64,000 nucleotides of DNA from Icerya purchasi (GCA_039619475.1 CM077115.1:152309774-152373773), one strand, 5' to 3'; positions 1 through 14,365 are shown, counted from the stretch's first letter. Program-made: numbers and translations. Notes: generated by a model from the letters alone, not told the origin.

Positions 1-3000
1 TGAATCATTTTCCGTCTTACGTTTTTTGATCGTTTATTTTATGAAAAAATTTTAATTATAAATGAATATGAATTAATAACAGATAATTAATTTAAAACTT
101 TGTTTTAAATGCTTTTATCTATGAATATATAAGTTCTAATTTTTAAAAATTATTAATTTCTGATAATGAATGTTTATTCATTATTTGTGTTAAATATGAT
201 TATATATCTAAGTTAATAAGTAGTAATAGTCTTTAATTAACTCCAGAAGTTTTAGCTGTAATTATTTATGAAAACAAAATACATACTGCATAATTATTTA
301 AAATTTTTTTGTATAACATAATTCATTATGTTATATAATACTTAAGTAAAAGTATATATTAAAAAAAGTTTTACAGAAAATTTGTCATATAGTTCTTTGA
401 ATATTACATTATATTCTGTTTTATGAAAATTTTATTTATCCTCAATATTTCGCCCTTTTCATACCTATATTTGTATCATTCGTCAGTAATGGAAGTATTT
501 ATTAACTTTTACTTGCATAATTTGCTCATTAAGAAATGTTAGAAATATTCCATGTAGAAAATGGTAAGTGGTTTGAAAGAGCTACTTTAAAAATATCAGT
601 TAAAATAAAAAATGGTATTTAGGACATTTGTTATGAATGATCAAACATTACTAGCGCTGACAAAAAATTCAACGGATCAACAAAAGATGGCTAGAAAATG
701 AAAGTAGTGAATTAATAACGTTAAAAGTTAGAATGAAAGAACAGAGCAAAATGTAAATATTTGATAAAAAGAACATATTTCTATCAATAATCAAACAAAG
801 TAAAGAAAAAAAAATAAATGGGTTCTTTTAGTACTCATATTGAAATAATTCTTATTACTGTTAAAAAAATAATCTTTTTGAATTTAAATAATGCACCGAG
901 CAAAGGAATATACCCGAGAAGAATAACAAAAAATAATAATACATTTAGCAAAAAAGTGGCTTCTTGCAAAAATACACATTACTTATTAGAAAGAATGGAT
1001 AAAATCTGCAAAAAAATGAATAACATCTATGTATAAATGAAATGGAAAGAAAGGATCTGGAGGCTACAGAAATGTGATAAAATGAATAGAAAAGATAAAA
1101 AATGAAGTCATTAATAGAGTGAAAAAACTCACAGCTTATTGAATGCTGGAAATCAGAGATAATCTAATATATATTGTGAGAGGATGAACTGCTAACCAAA
1201 ATTATAATAGACAAAACAGACAAAAAGAGAATAAAGGAAGATAATGAAACAGCTTCATTTCGCAACCGTTTAAAGATTTCAGATATGTAACATAAAGCAT
1301 TGAAAAGCACGGAATGAAAAAAAGGAACCATAAGGTTCAATGAATGATGATCATGACGATGACTAAAATTAATATAATCAATTTTGCGTTCTTAAGTAAA
1401 ATTCTATTTCAAGTTATAGTTATGTGATTTTAATTTTAGGGTCTAATTCAGATTCAAATTATCTAACTAGTCCATGTATTCAATATTTTTGAGTAATTAT
1501 TTAACAGCAATATAAGATTATTGCCGAAGGTAATTTAAGTTCCTAAAATATCAACTTTTTCCAAGATGGTAAATAGATTTTGAAATCTTTAAATGTAAAT
1601 ATATCTTAACATTAAAATTTCATCAATAAATGCGAATTTCCCAAAAAATGGACAATATGCAACTTCATTTTATGAGATTACACCTATTGTAATTTGCAAC
1701 TGATTTCAAATTACATACAGTTAAATTATTTATATCACTAAAATTTTAGTCGATTTCAATGTTTTTGAAACTGTAAGTGGTGACTTTAAAGGGTCACAAA
1801 AGGAAAGAATTTTTGTCATTATCATTAATCAAGCAACTAAAACGTAAAACTTAAATTTTCAAAAAAATTTTTATTAAATTTTGTACGAAATAGCATTAAA
1901 TGTACTTTTATTCAATATACATACTTACGGGAAATAATTGTTTTGGTTTTAACACTTATTAAATGTAAGTATTGTTCAAAACTGAAAAACACCGAAGGTG
2001 TTTTACTACCATGGTTTAACTTATTATGCAGTAAAAACAGGTTCTTATTCAAAAGTACGATTTTTTGTTCATTATAATTTCTCTATACTTGAAATCAATT
2101 ATAATTTTTAGTAAATAAATAAATGATTTGACTAAAGATATTTATTTTTATATTTTATTCTATATTTAATACTCTTGGAAGTCACGAAAGAAGTTCAAAA
2201 AGTGCAGGTCTATTAAAATGAGAAACGTATTATGTTCGCCATTATCGATGAAAATTACCTCTCTGAAAATAATTTTTTCCTTCACCGAATCCCCTCCAGT
2301 AAAGTATAAATATCTACAAATAACATTATTTATTTTTTTCTTTTATTTGTTCACTTGTTCAACCATTGATTCTTTTGTAAGACTTTAGATTTTACGTAAT
2401 GTTACAATGGTAAATTTTCATACAGTTTCTCTAGTGATGTGAGTTGGATTGACTTGGTATACTGAAATTTTGAAGTATCTTGTTTTATGAGAAATTGTGT
2501 ATTTAGCTCTATTTTTGGTTTAATAAAAGAGAATTAAACGTACACGTACTAAATATGAGCAGATTTTATGTATAGTTAAATTCAATACGTAAAAAGTCAT
2601 AAATCGTTTTAAAACAATTCTACTATTTTTTTAATATCATCTCCACAAATGTCATAAACCGAGGTTCTTTTCATATCTTTTTTAATAGCCAATTATTTTG
2701 TTTGCGATTTTAAATAACAAGTTAAAACTTCTCGTGTGAATAATTTCACCATTTCAGACTAAACGGGATTAGTATTTTTTGAAAGATATTTGCCAGAAAA
2801 AAATTCGGATAACATGGTTTTTTAGCTTTTAAATTTAAAAAAAGGAATTCTAGTCGCCTTTTACATAACTTGTCACTATTTTATGTATGTTGCATAAGTA
2901 TATTTCCCCGCTACAATTAATTTATCCAGACCTGTTTTAGAGACTTTCTGTAAAATTTTTTTATACTTTCTTTTTTGATTATAATTCTTCGTTTTTTTCA

Positions 3001-6000
3001 AAAACTGTATATTCCTGTATACTTAGTATAGTACCATTGGGAAGCAAACTGAGAAAGGAAAATTTTTTACCTGGTAGGAAATACTGATAAGCCAATATGA
3101 ATAATTTTTTGTTACTGAAATAATTTAAAAAAAGAAGGAAGTATTATTAAATTGCGTGTATTGTGTGTGCAAAGTTGTATTCAAATTCTAAAAAATTACT
3201 AACGGCAACCAAATTTTCCTTCAGGAGAGCAAAAGATGCAGAAATTTTCTGAATTCGTTTATTTTGATTATCGTAGGACGTTGTTCGTGAAAATATACTG
3301 TTAACTTTGTTCTCTCATTTGGGTTTTTTTCTGTAATTTTGAGATATATCTATTTTTTTATGAACTATTAACTTCTTCTTTTTTCTCAGAAAATGTTGTA
3401 ATTTTAGTCTTATTTGCGAAACTAAAGGTAAAATAAAATTTCAATAAATTCATTGAGTGAGAACTTGTAGGGGCTTTGACTTGTTTTTAATTTTAAACGA
3501 AACATAAAAATTTCAAAGAATAAAGTTTTTGCTCAAACATGATGTAATTAGCTGAGTATAATTATAAAGTAAATACATTGAAAATCGGTTATAACAATAA
3601 CGAAGGAGGTGGATAATTTGGTCGTTATTACCGATTCGTCTTTACTTCCAGCAATTTTTGGATATGCAAGATTAACTGTTATGGAGCAGTTACTTCGTTA
3701 TGACATATTTTATGGAATAACTTTTCAGGAATTAAAAAAATAATCATTTATTTGTAATTATGTTTTTATTGCATTCAAAAGCTCAAACACTTAATTTTTT
3801 CTTTATACATGGAAATGGAATCTAATATAAAATAAAAACTAAAAAAGATAAAGAAATTTCTACGTAAAAGCGATGGTAATTGGTTTTTCGTATTTCTGAA
3901 GAAATTTATGTTTATGTTTATTATGACGAGATAAGTAGCAGTCTTTTATTAATATTTCTTATAATACGCTGTACATTTTCAGCAATTCCATTAAATTTAC
4001 AGCATGCATTTAACATGTAACATTATCAGTATAACCTGAACAATGAAGTTGTTCATTCAGTTTTACAAATATAACTTTTGTAAAAAACAATCCAGATTTT
4101 TTTTTGATATGCAAAACTTTTCAAATATGAATTTTGTACCCTCACGTTGTTGTAGGCGGTAATTTATAAGCTGTAGACAAATTGGTCATAGTACATTTGT
4201 TCCTTTTAACCGATGTCGTTATAATAAACAAAAATTAACATATAATTTTATGTAATTCTGCCGCTTCCAGCAATCTTCGTCCTTATAAGGGATTTCACTG
4301 GGTTTTTAAATCGAATAAAAAGTTGTTCTATTGCCATGTTTTGTTTGCTGATGTTTCATTAAATTCGATTTGTTGGAAAAATAAGTAGTAAATAGCGAGC
4401 AACAAAAGGCTTCCATTACAATGAAGATTACTAACAATAAGAATTAAAACGAACTAAGAATAAAATAAGTAAAAACAAACAAAACAGAAATAACGAAGAA
4501 AAATAATAACAATTTCAGAAAAGAGTAGCGATTATATGCAAAAACCGGGCAATGTCCAAGATTCAATATGGCGCGGAAGACATCTTGCAATTTTCAAGAA
4601 TTATTTGCATTAATATAAAATCGATTGTTGATTTCATGTAATTCGGTTCTTAATCAAACTAATTCGTTCAATTAAAAGTTGGTGGTCGACAATTTACTTC
4701 TGACTTATGGAACTCTATATAAAACCTAAAACAAACAATTGTTTCCCAGATTGTAATGCCGCTCTGATGGTCATTCTTCAGATCCCAAAGATCTGGATGA
4801 AAATTACCTGCACCGAACGGAATATTTTAGTTGCTTCTTGGGTTATATTCTGAACTACATTTAGTTGCTATCGTATCGGAATCGTATCGCTTTGGTGGGC
4901 GCTCTCCCTAAGAGATATTAACAACATTCTGTTTTTAAATCTTCCAAGAAATGTACTAACTATCCCTCTTTTAAAAAATTCTTTTGGGAAAAAGTAGCTA
5001 AATGTAGGAAGTCACTCTTTTAAATCTGACTTAGTAAATTGGGCTCATCGAATCCATTAAAATATTTAAATCTGAAACATGACTAAATGATTTTTAGATA
5101 TAATAACAAAACAGTAAATTCGCCAAATAAATGTACAGTGGGTAGTAGAAATTATCCTGCAGCTATTGCAATAAGTTATTTACAACTATATAAATTTATA
5201 CTTGTGTCAAGATTGTTTTTATTATGAAAGCTGTTGTATATTATTCAAATTAATCTTTAAAGAAAAAATAAAAAGTGTTTAATTAGCCGTTAAAGATTTA
5301 TTGTGTTTAATAATTATGAACTATTAAAAAGTAAAAAAATAAATAAAATTGAAAGTAAAATTTAAAAAACTGACTATGATATTTAACTACTTAATAAAAT
5401 GGAACATAGTTTTAAAATTGTAATTGCAAAGGAGTTCTTGGAAGTAAAGAAATTTTTTATTATATTATGAATTTTAAATAATTTTTTTAGTTAGTTTTTT
5501 TTCTTCTGCATACAGAGTAATTTATTTCACACAGGCCTTGAAAGCTGAAAGCTAGTCATTTTTTGGATGTCATAAAATTAATCTGAAAGCCGTATTTAAG
5601 TTTTCATAAGCTAAAAGCCTAAAGCTAAGCTATATTCAAAACTTAAACAACCAAAACACGAAAGTTTAAGTTGTATTTTTAAAAAAGCCAAATTAAGCTC
5701 TATATTTAGCTTAAGCTTTTTTTACAATATACAATAATTAAAATAAAGATTACAGTTGTAGTAGCATTTCTTAGATCAGTTAAAAGATGTTTGTGGCATA
5801 AATAAAGATTTTTTTCATGTGTTGTCCACAAATTGATTTTTATATTAAACTGTATATATGATTAACAAGTCCGTGTCCATGGGGTGGTGGGGTTAACCCC
5901 TTCATCATTAGAACTGAAATAGTTATTATAAATGCACAAAAATCTGAACAAAATCAAAAATTTTAAATAAATATTGATGATTTTTTAGGGTGTTTTTACA

Positions 6001-6880
6001 TTAAAAAAAAAAAAAAATATGTGCCATATTTTTAGGTACTTATTAATATTTTAAGAAAAATTTTTTATTACGAGTATAATCAATAACATATGTAATTGTT
6101 GTTAATTTTAATACAGTAATTCATTTATGTAAATTATTAATATAGAAATCAAAATGATGGAAATTATTAATAGTATGAATATTAGTGAAAAATGTATTGT
6201 TATTTAAAAAATAAATATGCAAAGAAATTCACAGTAGGCTCCTCCGAGATCAGTTCATTGTCGCTAACGTTTGACCCATTTTTGCCCTCCCCCCCAAAAT
6301 AGGTCCATCAGGATCCTCGTGTGAGACTTCAAACTTCAGTAATGCCGTTGTATTGGTTTCCTTTCAAGTAACTTTTGAGTTAAGGGAACAAATGAAAGTC
6401 GCATGGAGCCAGATCCAGGCGGAGGGGGGATGCTGTGAAGCGTCAAAAACTGGCATGCTGCAAAGGACGAGTGTGCTGGAGCGTTGTTGTGATGCAGCAC
6501 CTAACCTATTTATTTAAATAAGCAAAAATCATTCAACATGTTTAAAATCATATGCCAGTTTAGTCCTTTATTCTTGTAATTATTAATATTACATATTATT
6601 TAAATATATAAATATAATGAAAGTAATTTGTATGAGTTAAACATATTAATTTGAAATATAATTTATGGAATGTCACTAAAGGGCACAATCAGGGCTTAAA
6701 AAGCTGAACAGAAATTTTAGCCATTTGACAATACTGTATGCTTATTTCACAAATGATAGTCTAGAAGAGGTAAGTGCTTATTTCACAAATGAAGATGTCT
6801 ATGAACTTAACAATATTATTCAGTCTGACAATCAACGCGATACAAGTCTATTAACACTATTGTGGAAACAGATGAAGCAG
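1..6880. other. AT-rich DNA without supported gene
   Basis: No coding signal that I can support. 797-850 weakly matches the short dispersed repeat at 8976. 600-1350 has A-rich, lysine-rich frames reminiscent of an eroded LINE end. 5520-5740 has repeated AAGCTAAAAGC-like words. 6240-6500 has C-rich and G-rich blocks like transposon termini, unassigned. Confidence 0.6.
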
Positions 6881-6884
6881 TTAA

Positions 6885-8830
6885 TTATTCAACCGAATTT
6901 TTGAATTCACTCGATCTGCCAGGGATTCCATTGCATATACTGCAACTGCAAATCGGTGTATCTATTATTATGTTGTGAAATATCAACCAGCCAAAGCTTT
7001 GCAACAGCACACAACTTGCAGTAAAAAAATTAACGAGCAACAATCTTGACAAGACAATGCAAAAGTGAAGAGCCCTCATTCTATGCATTCCTATAATTCC
7101 AATAGATATGCCATTTCCCAAACAATATCATAAGCTGAAGTCAGAATTAGAAAAACGGCTAATGTCTTCTTATTTTTTTCAAAACCATTTTCTATGTGCT
7201 GTGTAATGGCAATGACTTGGTTTACGCAGGATCTTCCGGCTCGAAAACCAGTCTGGAATACTGGTAAATGACTATCCACTTTAGTTGCAATTCTATTATA
7301 GATAATTCGTTCCAACGCCTTGTATCCTACGCTAAGAAAAGATATATTCTGCTTCTCTTTCTTTTTGGCCTGGCTTCTTAATCGCAATAATTTTAGATTT
7401 CTTGAACTCCACAAGTAATCTGGCTATTGCAATTATTTCATCGAACATTCCACAGAGAAAGGTTTTTACTTTTGGACCCAGATTTTTCAAGAACTCAGGA
7501 CAAATTCTATCAAATCCAGCTGCTTTCTCGTTTTTCGTTTGAGTTAGGGCAATATTGAGTTCCATTATGGAAAGTGGACCAGAAAATTTCTCACTGGATT
7601 TAAGGTTACTTTTTATTTTATTTAGCGCAGTTTTCATCTTTCTAGTTTTTTGTTATTCTAGTGGGAACTTTGTCATATTCAGGAATTTTGATGCAATCGC
7701 ATATGGTTTAATTGTTTACTGGGTACGCTTATTTTGTTGGAGATCAGTTACAAGTTTCATGCTTTTTTACTATTATGTGTAAAGTTAATATTTTCCATTG
7801 TCTTGATCCATCTATTTTTTCGTTCTTCGTTGAGCTTTGTTAATAATTCAGCTGCTATAAGTTGATCACCTGAAGCTGTAAATGTACTGCGAAGCCCAGA
7901 ACATTCCTCAGTCTAGCATGGTAGATGGTCCTTCCTTCTACTATGTGGAATACTCTTGTAAGCTGCTTCTTTAACTGTTTTAATGAATTTATTGTAGTTT
8001 CCGGCAATTGGTAGTAAGTTTTGAATTTATTACTTGTTTGAAAGTCTCCCATTTAGCCTTTTTAAAGTTCCATCTATTTTTTGGGATGGACTGTATGCCT
8101 GGAATATAAACTCCTGCATCGATCAATACAGGTCGATGCTGTGAGTTTGGAAAATCACAAAGAACTGTTCGGTATGGTGTAGTTTTTATTGCAGCATTAT
8201 TTTCTCTTAGAAATATACATAAATGTCTGGGTTATAATCTCGTTTTCATCTCGCCGATTTGAACGTTCCGTTACCTTTAGCATTAAATATCAGCTCCATG
8301 TTGGGTTGTTCTATCCAATCCTTAATAATCGTAATTTTTGAATAACCCCATACAGTACTTTAACTATTAAAATCGTCTACATAAATGCATGGTGATTTAT
8401 AGATTGGTAGAGGTGGTCTTGTGTTCCATAATATACCAGGTGGTTTGTATATGTGTACACTGGCTATCGTTAAGCTATTTACTTTCATAGCAATATTGAA
8501 GCACTTTTTTGGGGTTTATTTCCCTATAACTTCTGTCTGTGAGGCCAAACTGATTTGCACATATGTAGCCAAACCATATTTTGGGTGAGGGATATGGTCT
8601 GCGGATCTTATATCCTTGAACGCTTCCACCGTCAAAAAGGTCCGTATCTTTTTCAGTATGTGTCTCCTGAAGTATACTAACATCAATCTTATTTTTGTGG
8701 GCTATAAACGACAAACATTCTTCTTTGCTTTTTGAAATCCCTTCTACGTTTAACTGCAATATCCGGAGATTGTTGACAAAGCAATTAGTCCTGTAGCCCT
8801 TATAAGGGCTGTTTCGATGATACCTCATTG
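6885..8830 (-). pseudogene. Decayed non-LTR retrotransposon (endonuclease + reverse transcriptase)
   Basis: On the minus strand, in order: an AP-type endonuclease start at 8828-8475 (LRILQLNVEGISKSKEE, then DVSILQETH); further endonuclease pieces in shifted frames around 8470-8060 (RPVLIDAGV, then a PKNRWNFKKAKW-like motif); a linker; and reverse transcriptase from 7637 down to 7091 (NEKAAGFDRICPEFLKN, then TGFRAGRSCVNQVIAI, then a FLILTSAYD palm motif). It is broken by several stops and frameshifts. In the palm motif the expected catalytic FLDLT-type aspartate has changed to Ile. The C-terminal part of RT is missing or too decayed. The layout fits a Jockey/CR1-like LINE. The 5' end near 8830 is followed by a short stretch that could be 5' UTR. 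Confidence 0.85.
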
Positions 8831-8975
8831 ACTTTTTCTTGACTCTCTGCTGGTGTAGTTAGCCGTCTAACATTTGTGCTAGACGTTTCCAGGGTCACCC
8901 GCGCTACAGAATTACCGTACTATTATTGTTGTTCGCTTGTTTAGCGCTTCGTGGAGGTCTACATTGTGCGCCCAT

Positions 8976-9047
8976 TTATTGTGTTAAAAAAATTGAATGG
9001 GTCCTTTAGCGAGCATATTGAATAATAAATAAACATTCGACAAATCG
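8976..9047 (+). repeat. Short dispersed repeat, copy 1
   Basis: A stretch of about 70 bp containing TGGGTCCTTTAGCGAGC and then TTGAATAATAAATAAACATT. It recurs at 25631-25706 and, more weakly, near 797-850. It lies just beyond the 5' end of the minus-strand LINE. Family not recognised. Confidence 0.55.
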
Positions 9048-9487
9048 TTTAAGAACAATTCTCTATTCAAATATTGTTACCCACGCATCATTGTAAATTT
9101 TTCTATATAAAAAGGTTTTATGATCTGAAATATTCTTGATTTTAACAATATTTTATTTTTTACTTCTATTGAAATTTAATACGTTTTATTTTGAACTGTA
9201 TAAAAATTATTTAAAATAAAGGCGAGTTTTAATCAATTGTTGATTTATAAATATATATATTTGTATTTTGAAAAATTTAATAAATCATACTGCGTTTCAT
9301 TCACTTTTTTCCGATCACATAAACAGTTACGGAATTTTAAATGTGTATATTTAATTTGCATAAAGAAAAAAACATGATCAAAAACATCGCATGAGTGTAT
9401 CAAAACTAACTTGAAAATCGCTGTAGCAACAATATCAGTGCCACCACCGTAGATGATGCGTTTTTGTTCCTCGCAATATTTAATTTA

Positions 9488-9582
9488 TATATATATATAT
9501 ATATATAAATATTTTTTGCAGAAAAAGAAAACAATGTTATTGATAAAAAATTACAAATATTGACATATATATATATATAAAA
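9488..9582. repeat. TA microsatellites
   Basis: Two runs of alternating T and A separated by AT-rich sequence. Other TA runs lie at 30308-30330, 30991-31028 and 59703-59738. Confidence 0.85.
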
Positions 9583-9739
9583 TTCCTTATTTAACGTTCA
9601 ATTTATGTAGTATTCAGTTTGTTAGGGTAAGAAAGTTGATCTTTTAAAGAAATCATAATTTTAATTTTATTGTCATTCAAACGTACGCAGTAGGTTTTTT
9701 TTGCTTGTTTTGTTTGCACATGTATAATAATGCATTTTT

Positions 9740-9812
9740 TCACCATTTTTTCTTCGATGGGCCCCCCTTTCACGATAAGTCCTAGGCCCTGTAAATCCTT
9801 AATCCACCCTTG
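9740..9812 (-). repeat. Possible hAT-type element terminus
   Basis: Read on the minus strand this begins CAAGGGTGGATTAAGG and runs into a GGGGGGCCC block. That organisation also appears at 25311 (CAGGGCTGGATCGGGG, then GGGGGGCCCC) and at the end of the hAT pseudogene near 17385 (CAGTGCCGGATTAAGC, then GGGGCCC). Termini of this kind are common for hAT elements. The partner end was not located. Confidence 0.4.
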
Positions 9813-10694
9813 GTCACAATCGCTCCTTTTTCAGCAATTGTGACTTCACAGAATACTGATGCATCCTGTTGAAGGCAAGATTTTTATTCAAATGAATGAT
9901 TGCATTACAAAACTAAAAAACATACGTTATAATCAGGATGAGGTTGCAATGTTGCAATTTGAAAGAATAGATGATGACGTTGACGATAATTACAAAACCT
10001 ACATGTAATAAAATTAAGCGCTTACCATTCTCACCAAATGGAACTTGTTTTGATTTTCATCATGTCAAAGTTTACATTAGCCCATGTTTCGCCTAAATAA
10101 AATATTGGTCTTTTTAAATGCATTCAGTGTAAAAACTTTGCTTGTGCGGCTATGATATCAGTAGTAGATTCTATTAAAAATTTCCTTCTGTTTTATGATT
10201 TTCATATTTCAGTTTCATACATTTTAAAATATTCCATACTGTTATTTCATAACCCTAAAAATAAATTTTATTTTACAATTTACAGAGTATTATTTCTGAC
10301 TTCGAGTACTCACCTTCCTCATAAAAACAAAATATACACTTACGTACTATTTCATTATAAGAGTCTAATTTGGTAATTATTTTTTTTTCATTTACACATT
10401 TTTCCATAACATTCTACAAATTATTTACTTTCCAATTTATTAATATATTATAAAAGTTTTTCACCATTATTCCACATGTAGCAGTAATGTTCTTTTGTAC
10501 TCAGTCTTTAACACTATTTGAGTTGTTAGCTAATTGCAATTATCATTTTAATTTGCTTATTAAAATCTGTACCTGCTATTATTCTCACATTTGATAAAAA
10601 AAACAATTTTTCACCACTGCTGTTTGCCATTTTTTTTTCTTTTTTTCCTTTAGTGCTAAATTTAAAAAAAGTAAATCAAAGTCGAACTTATTAT

Positions 10695-10768
10695 CAGGGC
10701 CATATCTATACTAAAATTTCGGGTGGGGGGCTACGGAAATATTTTTATAATTACACATACACACACGA

Positions 10769-10849
<81 letters not shown>

Positions 10850-11121
10850 ATCATGAAATATATTTATTTATAAATGGTACACTAAAGGCTTGTAGTCAAT
10901 TATTGTATATGCAATATTTGAACACTACAATAAAAACACAAAAAATATTCGTTTCCATAGAATTTATAAAAATTTTAATTTTATTTTCTTTTGTCGAAAA
11001 TTGAAAAGAAATAAATTTATTCCGAATTTCGGTTCATTTAATTTAAGCAGTTATGATTTCGCAAACATTTCCGGGGGGGGGGGGGTTGAATTCGAAAAAC
11101 CTCCCCGCAGATACGGCCCTG
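10695..11121. mobile_element. Non-autonomous hAT-type element with 8-bp TSD
   Basis: Starts CAGGGCCATATCT and ends AGATACGGCCCTG, a 13-bp terminal inverted repeat with one mismatch. It is flanked by perfect 8-bp direct repeats CTTATTAT (10687-10694 and 11122-11129), the TSD length of hAT transposons. It is 427 bp with no transposase. Inside are a TA/TG/TATG microsatellite (about 10771-10846) and a G-run near the right end. Frames crossing the microsatellite are not genes. Confidence 0.85.
10771..10846 (+). repeat. TA/TG/TATG compound microsatellite
   Basis: Consecutive runs of TA, TG and TATG dinucleotide/tetranucleotide repeats inside the hAT-type element. Low-complexity coding frames here are artefacts. 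Confidence 0.95.
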
Positions 11122-12129
11122 CTTATTATAGGTATTGTTGTCGGCCGAAATTTGAGTAACTTGTTTATAATAATAAAAAAAAATATACCAAAAGATAATC
11201 GGAAAACAAATAAGTCTACGGAAATGCTCTTTGTTGGTGTACCCATAAAAAAAAAAAAAAATTAGTTTCATTAGTACACTCGAACTATTAAAAAAAAAAA
11301 AACACACATAGAACGAATTAATGTTTCGACGGTTATTTTACATACGAACTAATATTAACGAATATCAAAACAGATATAAAACAACAGGCATACTTTACAT
11401 ATATTTTGTACACATTTAAACAAAATAAGTTTCTCAACCTCAACACACAATGCCCACGCCGATATTGGACACATGCAACGTTAAACCTGTTGCAGAATGC
11501 CGACACTGTCTTTAAATAAAAGCCGACGCCATCCCCTAAAAAAAATGGCACTCTTTTTAAGATAGGCGTTAGCGTACAAACTAATAAAATAAAAATATAT
11601 ATAAATACTATAATTATTAAATACAAACGAATTTTGACAAATAAAATTAGAGATAAAATAAAGCGACATTTAATTTTAATAATTTACTATAGAGGAAAAT
11701 AAAAAGATTATTTAAAAATAAACGAATATGGGCACAGGGAAGCGAAAGGAAAAGCGGAAAGAGACAGCTAAGACAAGAGATCGGCGTGTAACAGGCAGGG
11801 GACAAAATTGACGACAAGAGATATAAATACGAGTCTTGAGAAGGATTATTTATAGAAAGAATGAAATAAAGATGCCACATAAAAGGAAAAAAAAGGAAAA
11901 AAATGATTAAGATAAAAAATGGAAAAACACAAAAATCTTAGAACAAAAAGGAGGGCAATTATTAGTGCAGGATTACAATTATATTCAGCTTTTTAATAAT
12001 TGAAATCTATTAGAATATTGTAATTTATCAACTATGGGTAATTTTATTACGAATAATGTATTTTTAAAAAAAGAATTAACAATATAGAAATTCTATGGAA
12101 ATTTATAAAATCGTCTTATTTCAACCGAA

Positions 12130-13500
12130 TTTCGGGGTGCTGGAAACTCCTTTACCACCGCCTTCGTCTCTAAGATATCCTTCTTCGGTATAAAAGGAAC
12201 AGGACTAGCTGATGTCAAGCTTATGTCCGCCGCAACTCCACTTTTCTCCCATTTGCGGACAATCCTGCCAGTTTCAGTTCTCTCTGATTACAATTGACTA
12301 GACGACTATTTGGTTCCTCGATGATGTCCATCTGATTCAGGTCGGTTAACCCAAGCTCTCGTGCATTATCGGCAAATATGCGATGATGTTGGTTCGCATT
12401 ACACAGTATTTGATCGCATTGATGCTTAACATCTTTGCCAGCGCTAATTTCCTGTTCTGCAAACGGCCGGAACGGCGGTTCTGATATATCTTCTTGACTA
12501 AACAGGACAGAGGCGCTTCTTTCTGCCGCTACATGCATCGCTCAAACTTCTCGGTCTGGTGGATTCTCTTCAGCTAGATCACATTCGGCCGGAAATGATC
12601 TCTTCTGATTCCTTTGTGCGTTTGTTGCAGCTGGTGTAATTTGGATTCTCCCGTTCCCACTGGTCCATTTAAACTCGCCACAATCCAAAACGTCTGCTCC
12701 TATGATAATTTCATACGGCTGGAATCGGTCTTCTACCAACAGTATATCGTAGGCATGATTAATTCCTGCAAAGTCCCAGCTCAACGGTGGATATTCCATT
12801 GACGGACATGACCATGTTTGGACCAAACCCTGTCATTTTCACGTCGCTATTTCGAACCTGTAATGCTGATTCCTAAACTACTGAATTGATGATGGTTGAA
12901 CAGGTGCACCCAGTATCGAACAAAGCATGCACATTCTGTCCATTCACGGTGATTTCTTGGGCGTATCATGTTCGCGTCGGGTGACTAGGTTCACAATTTT
13001 TGGTTTAAGTTAATTTCTGTTCGGGCATCGGATAGTCTCTAATGAAATACTCCGTCTTGCCACAATGAAAATATCCACCTGATACCGATAGCATAGATTT
13101 GGTGATAACTTGCTTACCGTCTCGTTCGGGGATTTCGTCCTGCCTTAGTCTAGCTTGTTGATGATTTAAGAGTTGTTTCAGATACCGTACCCACGACACG
13201 CTCTCGATATCGAATAACGTCTAGAAGATCGGACAGTGTTCGTGGTCGACTAAGTTCGACATACTCCAGCAATTTGGTCGAAAGAATTTCAATGATAGTT
13301 TGTTCGATGCTTTCTCTAGACGATAAACCATTCTCCCCACATAACTGATATTTGTACGTGATATATGAAATGAAATCGTTATTGCGCCGTGTCCTTTGTC
13401 GCATTCTATCAATTTTTGCAATTAGCGATGGTTCAAGATCAAATGATTCACTTAAACATCGCACAGTGAATTCCGCCCAGGTTGTCAACTCTTTATGGTA
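12130..13500 (-). pseudogene. Ty3/gypsy-like retrotransposon remnant (gag-protease part)
   Basis: Minus-strand fragments in order. A gag-like segment is at 13488-13150, with matrix/capsid-type helical sequence. A degenerate CCHC knuckle follows (GGYFHCGKTEYFIRDY, where two cysteines have become Tyr) near 13040-13080. Next is a retropepsin-like stretch with the catalytic DTG triplet at about 12909-12917 and the conserved EIIIGADVL segment near 12690, then a linker towards RT at 12538-12221. No RT, integrase or LTRs were recognised, and the frame is broken by stops. It resembles an insect LTR retrotransposon of the Ty3 group. Since only the front half is visible, the group is a best guess. Confidence 0.7.
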
Positions 13501-14074
13501 GATGATCGACTACCAATCTTTCGCTGCCCCTCTAATTTTAATTTAGCGACTTCCAACTTCAGAATAACAATCGCAGCATCATCGAGTAGGCATCCTTTGT
13601 TTCGCAAAATTTTTGAAATTGATCTTACGGAGAGCTGAAATGTATTTTTGTTATAATGAGTTCTTCATCAATATTCATAATACAAACGGAAAAGAATTTT
13701 TTGTTGCTTTTTCAAATTTTGAAGTATCTGGAGTCTTCGGAACGATACAAATTTTATCTTTTAATATAAGCCGTATTTTTCCCTTCTATATATATACGTT
13801 TGAAATGTACTTTTCTTTTGTTACTTCTATAACTAGAATTCGTGAAAAATCCCTTCCTTCGCTATTTTTTACTTCAAATAGGGTGATTAATAAATTCGTT
13901 ATCGGAAGTATTTACCTTTTTTTTGATACAGTGTCTTATTGTTTATTTTATATTCAGGGGTTACGAATTTTAAATAAAGTTTTAGAAGTATAGGGAGACC
14001 GGAGATGGATATTTTCATATGTTTCTGCAGAACATACTATTACTCTCTGTAAAGAGCTGAAGAAAAAACAGGAA

Positions 14075-14365
14075 TCCGAGAAAATGAAGAACAACAATCT
14101 TAACATGTATCGGCTTCCGTTACGGAAGTCGTGAATTCGATCCTAGGCGACGATAGAAATTGTTACGAGAACTAAATTAAATAGCCGCTAATAATCACGT
14201 TGAAGGCTATGGCAAACGTTCATAATAGGCGCGCTAGTTAATACACGCTGGACACACACGGGACCGTACTTGTATCGCGATGAATCTGCGTATACAGCTG
14301 CGTTTTGAATGTAACGATTGCCGTGAACGTCCATGCTGGTACAGTTAGAACGTACAAACAGGTAG
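14075..14365 (+). repeat. SINE-like repeat (tRNA-derived family), copy 1
   Basis: Contains TTCCGTTACGGAAGTCG, a box-B-like GAATTCGATCC, and a body with GGACACACACGGGACCGTA and TATCGCGATGAATC. The same body occurs on the minus strand at 38945-39252 and partly at 31030-31260 and 46620-46720. The A box is eroded. Confidence 0.6.

Noticed and set aside
818..1036. Lysine/asparagine-rich ORF near the left edge
   Set aside because: AT-rich composition alone can yield it. The upstream part overlaps a short dispersed repeat, and no family was recognised.
10653..11004. Overlapping ORFs with long IYIYIY/CVCVCV stretches
   Set aside because: Translation of a TA/TG microsatellite inside a hAT-type MITE.
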